Notes: generated by a model from the letters alone, not told the origin. 7,116 bases of DNA from Deltaproteobacteria bacterium (GCA_019308145.1 JAFDIG010000110.1:1-7116); one strand, 5' to 3'. Shown: positions 1 to 6,254, counted from the first letter of the stretch. Made by a program: numbers and translations.

Positions 1-1269
1 TTGGGCTTTACATTTGCAGAAAAACTGTTAGCGATAAAAGCATCAAAATCAGAGGTACATGCTGGTGAAATAGTTACTGTTTCACCTGATAGGCTAATGT
101 CCTTAAGTGCCAGCACTGGAATAGTTATAAACCTCTTCTATGAACTTGGGGTAAAAAAAGTAAAAAATCCTTCAAAGATAGTTTTAATCCTCGACCATGA
201 AGTTCCTGCACAAAGTATAATAGATGCAAATGGACATAAGATGGTGCGAGAATTTGCGCGTGAACAGGGTATAACTCATTTTTTTGATATAGGAGAAGGT
301 ATCTGTCATCAATTGATGGTTGAAAAAGGTCTGGTATCTCCTGGTGAACTTTTATTGGGTAAAGATTCTCATACAACAACACATGGTGCCCTTGGAGCTT
401 TTGCTACGCCAATTGATGCAACAGAAATGGCCTGCTTATGGGCTACTGATAAAACGTGGCTCAGAGTTCCTGATTCAATAAAAATCAATTTAAAAGGAAA
501 ATTTAAACCAGCAGTTTTTGCTAAGGATCTGATATTAAAAATAATTGGTACAATATCGTCAGATGGAGCAACCTATATGTCAGTTGAATTTCAAGGCGAA
601 GGTGTTTCTCAGTTATCCATTTCTGATAGAATGACAGTAGCAAACATGTCAGTGGAGATGGGAGCAAAAAATTCTGTGTTCTTTGTTGATAAGATAACGA
701 AAAATTTCATGAAAAGGTTTGATAAAAAAGAGTATCAGGCTATCTACCCTGATCAGGATGCTCATTATGAAAGGGTTTTGGACGTCGATATAGATGAGCT
801 AACACCTCAAATTGCCTGCCCTCATAGTGTTGATAATGTAAAAAAGGTAGAAGAAGTTGAAGGAATAAATATTGATCAGGTTTTTATAGGCTCTTGTACA
901 AATGGAAGACTGGAAGATATTGCTATTGCAGCAAAAATTTTAAAAGGGAAAAAAGTTCATCCTTATGTACGTTTAATAATAGGTCCAGCTTCAAAAGAGA
1001 TTGAGATCGCGGCTATGCGTAAAGGTTTTCTTGAAACACTTTTACAAGCAGGAGCAATAATCATTCCCCCAGGGTGTGGCCCTTGCTTTGGAGCACACTC
1101 AGGTATTTTAGGGGATGGTGAACGAGCTATTGCTACAACAAATCGAAATTTCAAAGGTCGTATGGGCAACCCTAAATCAGAAGTTTTTTTAGCAAGTCCT
1201 GCTACTGCAGCAGCTTCAGCAATTCAAGGTAAAATTAGCGATCCTCGGAGGTTTTTTGATGAAAAATGA
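1..1269 (+). CDS. Aconitase-superfamily hydratase/dehydratase large subunit (LeuC/homoaconitase/dimethylmaleate hydratase type)
   Basis: This is the catalytic large subunit of a two-subunit 4Fe-4S hydro-lyase that moves water across a C=C bond of a di- or tricarboxylate in the cytoplasm. Visible family signatures are HFFDIGEGICHQ (residues 93-104), GKDSHTTTHGALGAF (120-134), GSCTNGR (297-303), PPGCGPCFGAH (356-366) and TTNRNFKGRMGNP (379-391). The three cluster ligands are therefore C299, C359 and C362. The 422-residue length is normal for LeuC-type proteins. The TTG at base 1 gives an N-terminus (MGFTFAEKLLA) that aligns with family starts such as MGMTIxEKIL, so the gene is probably complete, but its ribosome site lies outside the window. 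No small (LeuD-like) subunit is visible and it should lie upstream. The gene overlaps the following lyase by 11 bases, which argues for catabolic hydratase-lyase work rather than leucine synthesis. The exact substrate (isopropylmalate, homoaconitate, dimethylmaleate, mesaconate) cannot be read from the sequence. Confidence 0.9.
   Translation: MGFTFAEKLLAIKASKSEVHAGEIVTVSPDRLMSLSASTGIVINLFYELGVKKVKNPSKIVLILDHEVPAQSIIDANGHKMVREFAREQGITHFFDIGEGICHQLMVEKGLVSPGELLLGKDSHTTTHGALGAFATPIDATEMACLWATDKTWLRVPDSIKINLKGKFKPAVFAKDLILKIIGTISSDGATYMSVEFQGEGVSQLSISDRMTVANMSVEMGAKNSVFFVDKITKNFMKRFDKKEYQAIYPDQDAHYERVLDVDIDELTPQIACPHSVDNVKKVEEVEGINIDQVFIGSCTNGRLEDIAIAAKILKGKKVHPYVRLIIGPASKEIEIAAMRKGFLETLLQAGAIIIPPGCGPCFGAHSGILGDGERAIATTNRNFKGRMGNPKSEVFLASPATAAASAIQGKISDPRRFFDEK
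1247..1251 (+). promoter_or_regulatory. Shine-Dalgarno site that sets the lyase start
   Basis: GGAGG lies inside the 3' end of the hydratase gene, 7 bases before the ATG at 1259. A TTG at 1256 in the same frame would also be read as a start but would leave only 4 bases of spacing, so the ATG is preferred. The placement suggests translational coupling of the two enzymes. Confidence 0.8.
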
Positions 1270-2244
1270 TTCTATAGAAACAAAAAGGAGTAACTTTAAA
1301 AAACGGATTCAACAAAAAAGAATAATAGTTGCACCTGGTGCTTATGATGCATTCAGTGCAAAACTTATTGAACAGATCGGATTTGAAGCACTCTATATTA
1401 CAGGTGCAGGAATCTCAGCCTCTCTTTTGGGTTTACCTGACATAGGATTGGTTACTATGAATGAGATGGTTGATCAGGCAAAAAGGATTGTGGATGCTAC
1501 AAGTCTGCCAATAATCTGTGATGCTGATACAGGATATGGAGGCGTTTTAAATGTCATGCGAACAGTTAAGGAATTTGAAAAGGCAGGTGTTTGTGCAATT
1601 CATATTGAAGATCAAGTAATACCTAAAAGATGTGGGCATTTAGAGGGTAAACGTGTTATCTCAACTGATCAAATGGTGGATAAATTAAAGGCTGCCTTAG
1701 ATACAAGAGAGGATAAAAACTTTTTGATTATCGCTCGCACCGATGCAAGAGCTATTTTTGGCCTTTCAGAGGCAATTGAAAGAGGACATCTATACGCTGA
1801 AGCAGGTGCGGATATAATCTTTGTAGAAGCACCAGAAAGTATTGAAGAGTTAAAGGAGATAGGAAAATCTTTTGATAATATTCCCATCCTTATAAACAGA
1901 GGAGGGGGAGGAAAAACGCCAGCGCTTTCTGCTTCTGATTTAGAAGCATTAGGTTTTAGAATTGTCATTTTCCCTGGAGATGCCCAAAGGGCTGCGGGCA
2001 AAGCAATTCTAAATGTTATGAAAAGTTTAAAGGAAACCGGTAATACAGATAAGGTTTTAGATTTAATGATGAGCTTTGAAGAACGGTTTGATCTGTTAGG
2101 TCTTGCTCGTTTTCAAGAATTGGAATCATTATATACTAGAAGCAAAAAAGATTAGAAGTAACTATATCACTACTTTAAAATAGATCAGCAAGTTTCTCGA
2201 CCATATAAAAGGGTTTAAATCTTATGATGAAAAATGACTCGATA
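1258..2244. repeat. Short direct repeat at two gene starts (1258-1276 and 2226-2244)
   Basis: Nineteen bases at 1258-1276 and at 2226-2244 match at 17 positions, beginning with the same 12 bases GATGAAAAATGA. In both places they are read in frame as MKNDSI: once as the start of the lyase and once as the start of the interrupted flavoprotein frame. The match stops immediately afterwards. It could be a remnant of duplication or recombination, or chance in AT-rich sequence. Confidence 0.4.
1259..2155 (+). CDS. Isocitrate lyase/PEP mutase superfamily C-C lyase (methylisocitrate or 2,3-dimethylmalate lyase-like)
   Basis: This is a 298-residue cytoplasmic TIM-barrel lyase, normal length for methylisocitrate/dimethylmalate lyases and carboxyphosphonoenolpyruvate mutases. 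Such lyases cleave a 2-hydroxy di- or tricarboxylate into an alpha-keto acid (or glyoxylate) and a second acid by retro-Claisen chemistry with Mg2+. Visible motifs are APGAYDAFSA (25-34), the metal-binding DADTGYGG (88-95; D88, D90), HIEDQ (115-119), the catalytic-loop KRCGH (123-127; C125), ARTDA (159-163) and FVEAP (188-192). The retained Cys loop points to a lyase rather than a phosphonate mutase. The region that is NxTEFG in methylisocitrate lyase reads NRGGGG here (213-218), so substrate choice may differ. It overlaps the hydratase gene, so the pair probably acts in sequence: hydration, then cleavage. Alternatives are methylisocitrate lyase of a methylcitrate pathway or an oxaloacetate hydrolase-like enzyme. 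The family is secure; the substrate is inferred. Confidence 0.88.
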   Translation: MKNDSIETKRSNFKKRIQQKRIIVAPGAYDAFSAKLIEQIGFEALYITGAGISASLLGLPDIGLVTMNEMVDQAKRIVDATSLPIICDADTGYGGVLNVMRTVKEFEKAGVCAIHIEDQVIPKRCGHLEGKRVISTDQMVDKLKAALDTREDKNFLIIARTDARAIFGLSEAIERGHLYAEAGADIIFVEAPESIEELKEIGKSFDNIPILINRGGGGKTPALSASDLEALGFRIVIFPGDAQRAAGKAILNVMKSLKETGNTDKVLDLMMSFEERFDLLGLARFQELESLYTRSKKD

Positions 2245-2466
2245 TCAGATGAAAATCTGATTCTTTGAACTAATAACCTAAACAGCCTCTCCTGGGATAT
2301 AGAAATTGATATACTTATAATCGGTGCTGGTGGATGTGGTTTTGTTGCAGCTTTAGCTGGGGCTGAAAAAGGTGTTGAGATTTTTCTTGTGGAAAAGGAA
2401 AAGATAGCAGATGGGAATACCTCTTTAAGTCAAGGTATGGATTTATGGAAAAAAATTCATTCATAA
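2227..2466 (+). pseudogene. Truncated FAD-dependent fumarate reductase/succinate dehydrogenase-like flavoprotein
   Basis: From about 2296 to 2439 this frame encodes a clear FAD-binding Rossmann unit: DIEIDILIIGAGGCG, with the dinucleotide motif GAGGCG at 2323-2340, then a helix (FVAALAGAEKG), the second strand IFLVEKE ending in the ribose-binding Glu (2392-2394), and GNTSLSQGM (2413-2439). This is the N-terminus of FAD_binding_2 proteins such as fumarate reductases and tricarballylate-type dehydrogenases, which normally run to roughly 450-550 residues. Here similarity stops after SQGM; the frame continues with DLWKKIHS and ends at TAA 2464-2466. The 5' side is also broken: ATG 2227 is in frame but TGA 2266-2268 intervenes, and no ATG, GTG or TTG follows before the Rossmann fold. 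Two separate lesions make a functional product unlikely. It follows the hydratase-lyase pair in the same direction, so it may once have been the third gene of that operon. Confidence 0.8.
2244..2261 (+). other. Small hairpin after the lyase gene (weak terminator candidate)
   Basis: ATCAGAT (2244-2250) and ATCTGAT (2255-2261) can pair as a 7-bp stem closed by a GAAA tetraloop, followed by TCTTTG. It sits 89 bases after the lyase stop and just before the in-frame TGA of the flavoprotein remnant. The stem is AT-rich and the T-run is short, so any termination would be weak. No other signal was seen between 2156 and 2225. Confidence 0.25.
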
Positions 2467-2470
2467 TAAA

Positions 2471-2500
2471 TAAAGAAAGGGGGATATCCCCCTTTCTTTA
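2471..2500. terminator. Perfect 30-base palindrome, probable bidirectional Rho-independent terminator
   Basis: TAAAGAAAGGGGG (2471-2483) and CCCCCTTTCTTTA (2488-2500) are exact reverse complements around ATAT, giving a 13-bp stem with five G-C pairs next to the loop. Both exits are T-rich: on the - strand TTTATTATGA and then a run of seven T about 15 bases on, on the + strand CCCTTTCTTCTCTTTTTCC. It lies between converging genes, and the TAA stop of the molybdopterin subunit forms the outer end of its right arm. It should end the - strand operon and block read-through from the + strand block. Confidence 0.85.
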
Positions 2501-4813
2501 CCCTTTCTTCTCTTTTTCCTTTAATGCCTTTAATATCTTCTCTGGTGTTATAGGTAGGTCCTTTATTCTTACCCCTATTGCATCATGGATAGCATTTGCA
2601 ATAGCAGGGGCGGTTGGCACGCATGCTGGCTCACCTATTCCTTTTGCACCTAAAGGACCAAGCTCATCTATAGTTTCTACCAATATAGGCACAATAGGTA
2701 TTTTATCCTTTGCGGTTAAAATCTTATAATCCAAAAAATTATCATTCATTACTTTTCCTTGTTTTAGGATCAGCTGCTCTGTTAAAGCATAACCTGTGCC
2801 CATAACCGCTGCACCATAAATTTGGCCTTCTAAAAGCATTGGATTAAGTGCTCTTCCAACATCATGTGCAGCAAAATATTTTTTTATCTCAACATGACCT
2901 GTTTCAGTATCAACCTCTACCTCCACACCTGTTGTACCATAAGCATAGGTACATGAAAGATTACCTTTAAATTCTTGGTTCAACATCTCATTTGGAGGAT
3001 CGTAAAAGGTTTCTGCCATTATCATTGTTCCATGTTTAGAAAAATGAGCTCGTCTTAGAAGCTTATCAAGTGGCATCTGTTTCTCAGAATTTTCAGGTTC
3101 ATCTTTTAAATAAATCACCCTATTTTTTATATCAAGATTTTCAGGATCTACATTGAAATATTTACCTGCTATATCCAAGATCTCTTTTTTTATTTTATTT
3201 GCTACCATAATAGCAGCGTTACAGCTTACAAATGCCTGCCTTGAAGCATGGGTACCAACATCCCATGGGCAAATGGATGTATCACCCTTTATAATTTGGA
3301 TATCCTCTGGGAAAACACCTAAAACCTCTGCGGCTACTTGAGAAATCACTGTTTCTGAGCCTTGGCCAATCTCCACAGCGCCTGTAATTACACTTATCTT
3401 CCCAAAATCGTCAACCTTCATTATCATACCATGACCATCTGACTTATATACCCTTGCACCACCACCAACATGGATAAGAGAACTCATTCCTACCCCTCTT
3501 TTTTTCTTTTTATTCTTCTTTGCATCCTTCCAGTTGAGTCCTTCTCCAACACTTTCTATACATTCCTTAAGACCGCATGTAGTAACCTTAAAATTTTGAG
3601 GAGTTATCTCTCCAGGCAAATTCACATTTATAAGTCTGAATTCCATTGGATCAATGCCTGCAGCTTCTGCTAAGATATCCATAGAAGATTCAACAGCAAA
3701 TGTAGCCTGTGGATTTCCATATCCCCTCATTGCTTGAGCATAGATATTATTTGTATAAACACTTCTTGCAGTATATTTGATATTTGGCACCTTGTATAGA
3801 GAAGATATTGGAACCATCATAACAGATGGAGTAGTTGCACCCCAAGAGGTATAAGCACCATTATCCAAAAGCATATCAACTTCCCTAAAGGTGAGGTTAC
3901 CATCCTTTTTGCATCCTTGTGAAATCTTGATAATGGCTGGTTGTCTCGGAGGTTGAGCAAAAAATTCCTCCTCCCTTGTAAATAGGATCTTAACAGGTTT
4001 ACGGGTGCGATATGCTAAAAGTATAGCAATATATTCATAAACATGTGTATCTAATTTTGAGCCAAATCCTCCACCAATCACTGTATTTATCACCCTTGTA
4101 TTCTTACCTTTTAATCCCATTGCCTTTAATGCAGCATTAAAATCGTTTTGAGCAAGAAAAGGAATTTGCGTAATGCTATAAATAGTAAGATTATTATCAA
4201 GATCAAAAAGAGCAATACAGCCACTTGTTCCCATACAACAATGGGTAACCCAGGTTACTCTAAAACTATCCTCTACAATAAAATCAGATTCTTTTTTTGC
4301 TTGCTCCACATCCCCTGCGATCAGCCGCCAAGGAAGTTTTAAAATATTATTTTTTAATGGTTTGCCTTTAGCATCATATTCATGAATTAATATAGCATCT
4401 TCTTTTACTGCTTCCTCTGGATCAAAAAGACCTGGCAAAGGCTCATAATCTACCTTAATTAGATCTAAAGCCTCCTCAGCAATATCAGGATCAATAGCAG
4501 CAACAGCTGCTACCTCATCTCTATACTGTCTTACCTTATCCTTTTTTAAAACAGGTTGATCCTTCATAAAACCAATACGGATCTCTGGAGTATTAAAACC
4601 AGTAATAACTGCTCTTACCCCTGGTAACTTCTCTGCTTTAGAAGTATCAATGTTAAGGATCCTTGCATGTGGATACTTGCTATAAAGAATTTTACCATAG
4701 AGCATGCCAGGAAGTTTTAAATCATGTATATAAATAGCCCTTCCTGTTACTTTTTCTCTTGCATCTACCTTGGGAACCCTTTTCCCAACACTCTTTAATT
4801 GTGATTCCATCAT
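2498..4813 (-). CDS. Xanthine dehydrogenase-family molybdenum hydroxylase, molybdopterin-binding large subunit
   Basis: This is the catalytic subunit (771 residues from ATG 4813) that holds Mo-molybdopterin and hydroxylates a carbon using water, passing electrons to the 2Fe-2S and FAD partners. The N-terminal a/b-hammerhead domain (about 8-130) contains the typical SVGKRVPKVDAREKVTGRA start. The Mo-binding region shows GGGFGSK (247-253), RGYGNPQ (363-369), EIGQGSET (481-488), HASRQAF (522-528), DVGRALNP (651-658) and GAKGIGEP (722-729), with E728 as the expected catalytic base. The active-site Cys loop of aerobic CO dehydrogenase is absent, so it is a hydroxylase. Where many relatives have a MEPH/MEPR segment this protein reads CCMGTSGC (192-199). 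An upstream ATG at 4879 in the same frame is rejected because it lies deep in the 2Fe-2S gene and adds 22 unconserved residues. ATG 4810, one codon later, is an equally possible start. Substrate unknown; purine, nicotinate and acyl-CoA oxidisers all belong to this family. Confidence 0.9.
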   Translation of the reverse strand: MMESQLKSVGKRVPKVDAREKVTGRAIYIHDLKLPGMLYGKILYSKYPHARILNIDTSKAEKLPGVRAVITGFNTPEIRIGFMKDQPVLKKDKVRQYRDEVAAVAAIDPDIAEEALDLIKVDYEPLPGLFDPEEAVKEDAILIHEYDAKGKPLKNNILKLPWRLIAGDVEQAKKESDFIVEDSFRVTWVTHCCMGTSGCIALFDLDNNLTIYSITQIPFLAQNDFNAALKAMGLKGKNTRVINTVIGGGFGSKLDTHVYEYIAILLAYRTRKPVKILFTREEEFFAQPPRQPAIIKISQGCKKDGNLTFREVDMLLDNGAYTSWGATTPSVMMVPISSLYKVPNIKYTARSVYTNNIYAQAMRGYGNPQATFAVESSMDILAEAAGIDPMEFRLINVNLPGEITPQNFKVTTCGLKECIESVGEGLNWKDAKKNKKKKRGVGMSSLIHVGGGARVYKSDGHGMIMKVDDFGKISVITGAVEIGQGSETVISQVAAEVLGVFPEDIQIIKGDTSICPWDVGTHASRQAFVSCNAAIMVANKIKKEILDIAGKYFNVDPENLDIKNRVIYLKDEPENSEKQMPLDKLLRRAHFSKHGTMIMAETFYDPPNEMLNQEFKGNLSCTYAYGTTGVEVEVDTETGHVEIKKYFAAHDVGRALNPMLLEGQIYGAAVMGTGYALTEQLILKQGKVMNDNFLDYKILTAKDKIPIVPILVETIDELGPLGAKGIGEPACVPTAPAIANAIHDAIGVRIKDLPITPEKILKALKEKEKKG

Positions 4814-5283
4814 GGTTCCCTCCTTTCGCTTGCTTTCTTTATTGCTTCTATAATCTGGACATAACCAGTACATCTGCATAAATTACCAGCTATCGCAGTT
4901 CTTATATCATCTTCAGAAGGATTTTTGTTTTCATCAAGAAGGGCTTTAGCACTCATAATCATACCAGGTGTACAAAAACCACACTGTACAGCACCATTTG
5001 CAACAAATGACTCCTGTATAGGATGAAGATTACCATTTAAGGTTGCCAATCCTTCAATTGTGGTTACTTCACACCCCTCAACCTCCATCACAGGGAATAG
5101 ACAAGAATTTATTGCTTTACCATCAACAATTACAGTGCAAGCACCACATTCACCTTTACCGCAACCCTCTTTTGCACCAGTTAATTCAAAGGTTTCTCGT
5201 AAAAGGTGAAGTAGACTCCAATGAGGTTCTACCTCTGCTTCTACATCTTCACCATTTAGTTTAAAGGATATAACCTTTTTCAT
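4810..5283 (-). CDS. Molybdenum hydroxylase small subunit with two 2Fe-2S clusters
   Basis: This 157-residue electron-transfer subunit is the usual length for the stand-alone iron-sulfur partner of xanthine dehydrogenase-family enzymes (CoxS/HcrC/NdhS type). The N-terminal plant-ferredoxin-like domain binds one cluster through C41, C46, C49 (CGKGECGAC) and C61. The C-terminal four-helix domain binds the cluster nearest the Mo centre through C101 and C104 (QCGFCTPGM, 100-108) and C136 and C138 (NLCRCTGY, 134-141). All eight ligands are present. No signal peptide is visible, so the enzyme is expected in the cytoplasm. The gene sits between the FAD subunit (22-base gap) and the molybdopterin subunit (overlapping stop/start), the expected grouping of one heterotrimeric enzyme. 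ATG 5283 is supported by AGGAGG 6 bases upstream. Confidence 0.96.
   Translation of the reverse strand: MKKVISFKLNGEDVEAEVEPHWSLLHLLRETFELTGAKEGCGKGECGACTVIVDGKAINSCLFPVMEVEGCEVTTIEGLATLNGNLHPIQESFVANGAVQCGFCTPGMIMSAKALLDENKNPSEDDIRTAIAGNLCRCTGYVQIIEAIKKASERREP
4819..4824 (-). promoter_or_regulatory. Shine-Dalgarno site for the molybdopterin subunit
   Basis: AGGAGG on the - strand lies 5 bases before ATG 4813 and 8 bases before ATG 4810, inside the end of the 2Fe-2S gene. The local string ATGATG contains that gene's TGA stop, so the overlap is 4 bases or 1 base depending on the ATG used. This favours translational coupling and rules against the far upstream start at 4879. Confidence 0.8.
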
Positions 5284-5289
5284 CTTTTG

Positions 5290-5295
5290 CCTCCT
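5290..5295 (-). promoter_or_regulatory. Shine-Dalgarno site for the 2Fe-2S subunit
   Basis: AGGAGG on the - strand, 6 bases before ATG 5283. It overlaps the first unit of the 12-base tandem repeat between the FAD and 2Fe-2S genes. Confidence 0.8.
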
Positions 5296-5314
5296 ATACT
5301 ATCTCCTATACTAT
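5291..5314. repeat. Tandem duplication of a 12-base unit at the FAD/2Fe-2S gene boundary
   Basis: CTCCTATACTAT occurs twice back to back (5291-5302 and 5303-5314). On the - strand this reads ATAGTATAGGAG twice, so both copies carry a TAGGAG ribosome-site-like core. The TAG stop of the FAD subunit (5308-5306) falls in the upstream copy. The duplication lengthens the gap between the two genes from 10 to 22 bases without changing either protein. Confidence 0.9.
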
Positions 5315-6175
5315 ATTAGCCCTTTTGAAGGAGATAGTAGCAACACGTTTTGTTAAAACCCTTATCATCTCTCTTCTATACCATGCCTCTCCTCTAATAG
5401 AATCCCTGGGGCTTGCTTCTTTAGATGCAATATTTCCTGCCTCAGCTAAAACTTCATCTGTTAAAAACTTCCCAGTTAAAAATTCTTCTGCTTTAAATGC
5501 CCTTATAGGAGTAGGAGCTGCAACCCCTAACCCAATGCGAGCCTTTTTTATACTTTTATCTTCATTCATTGCTAAAGAGATGGCAACTCCAAGAATAGGA
5601 AGATCCATTGCCTTTCTTCTCGACAACTTCCAATAAGCTGATCCAGATAGTTTAGATGGCTTGGGAATGATAAACTCCTTTAATATTTCGTCCTGTTTCA
5701 TTACTGTTTCCCCAGGGGCTATAAAAAAATCTTTGAGCTCTACCTCTCTTTCACCTTTTGATGAGATTAACAGGCAAGAAGCATCCAAAACTAAAAGTGG
5801 GCATGCTGTATCTGCTGATGGAGCTGCATTTGCGATGTTTCCACCAATAGTAGCAACATTTCTAATCTGAACAGAACCTAAATTGATTACCGCATCATAT
5901 AGTGCAGTAAGTTTCTCTTTTATCACAGTTGACGTTTCAAGTTCACGGTGTGTTGTCATTGAGCCTATTCTTATTTTATCCTTCTCGTCTTTTATATATG
6001 CCATATTAGGTACAGAACGAAGGGAGATGAGCACATCAGGAAATATCCTCTTTCTCTTTAATAAAACCATTACATCAGTGCCACCAGCTATCAGCTTTGC
6101 ATTAGAACCAAATTTTTCCATTAACGAGAATACCTCATCCAGGCTGGTTGGCTTTAAATAATCAAATTTTTTCAT
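5306..6175 (-). CDS. Molybdenum hydroxylase FAD-binding medium subunit
   Basis: This 289-residue subunit carries electrons from the 2Fe-2S subunit through FAD to an external acceptor. It belongs to the CO dehydrogenase flavoprotein-like/vanillyl-alcohol oxidase fold. Visible FAD-binding signatures are KLIAGGTDVMVLLK (27-40; AGGTD at 30-34) and QIRNVATIGGNIANAAPSAD (103-122; TIGGN at 109-113). The C-terminal domain (about 175-285) is the usual CODH-type one, with LGVAAPTPIRA at 216-226. The length matches plain family members. There is no insert with clustered cysteines like the one that binds 4Fe-4S in 4-hydroxybenzoyl-CoA reductase HcrB, so a reductive HCR role is unlikely. ATG 6175 has AGGGGG 5 bases upstream (6186-6181). 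Its gene is second in the visible operon, 79 bases after the ligase; that gap is AT-rich and shows no clear promoter or terminator. Confidence 0.95.
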   Translation of the reverse strand: MKKFDYLKPTSLDEVFSLMEKFGSNAKLIAGGTDVMVLLKRKRIFPDVLISLRSVPNMAYIKDEKDKIRIGSMTTHRELETSTVIKEKLTALYDAVINLGSVQIRNVATIGGNIANAAPSADTACPLLVLDASCLLISSKGEREVELKDFFIAPGETVMKQDEILKEFIIPKPSKLSGSAYWKLSRRKAMDLPILGVAISLAMNEDKSIKKARIGLGVAAPTPIRAFKAEEFLTGKFLTDEVLAEAGNIASKEASPRDSIRGEAWYRREMIRVLTKRVATISFKRANIV

Positions 6176-6254
6176 TTTATCCCCCTAACATTTGTAGAAA
6201 ATAGTTCCTTAAAAAATAAAAGATATAGATATAACACAACATATAAATTAAGGT

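Noticed and set aside
1..1269. Leucine-biosynthesis LeuC assignment with gene symbol leuC
   Set aside because: The next gene is a C-C lyase, no leuB, leuA or leuD is visible, and one family segment is unusual. Only the broader hydratase family is safe.
2266..2268. TGA in the flavoprotein frame read as selenocysteine or as a reassigned codon
   Set aside because: No convincing SECIS-like stem-loop follows it, the site is ahead of the FAD fold where selenocysteine has no known role, the gene is truncated anyway, and TGA serves as the normal stop of the hydratase and 2Fe-2S genes here.
2445..2729. A 94-codon + strand reading frame crossing the terminator and the 3' end of the molybdopterin subunit gene
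   Set aside because: It is antisense to a strongly supported gene, spans a terminator palindrome and shows no recognisable domain. It is a shadow frame.
3494..3520. A-rich lysine run (KKNKKKKRG) in the molybdopterin subunit as a programmed frameshift site
   Set aside because: The frame continues unbroken through all later family motifs, and lysine/arginine-rich loops at this place are common in relatives.
4814..4879. N-terminal extension of the molybdopterin subunit from ATG 4879
   Set aside because: It would overlap the 2Fe-2S gene by 70 bases, its residues do not resemble the family N-terminus, and AGGAGG sits right before ATG 4813/4810.
2498..6175. Aerobic CO dehydrogenase (CoxMSL)
   Set aside because: The large subunit has AMRGYGNPQ at the place of the Cys-containing active-site loop of CoxL, so it is a general hydroxylase.
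5306..6175. 4-hydroxybenzoyl-CoA reductase FAD subunit (HcrB)
   Set aside because: The protein is 289 residues and lacks the cysteine-rich insert that binds the extra 4Fe-4S cluster in HcrB.
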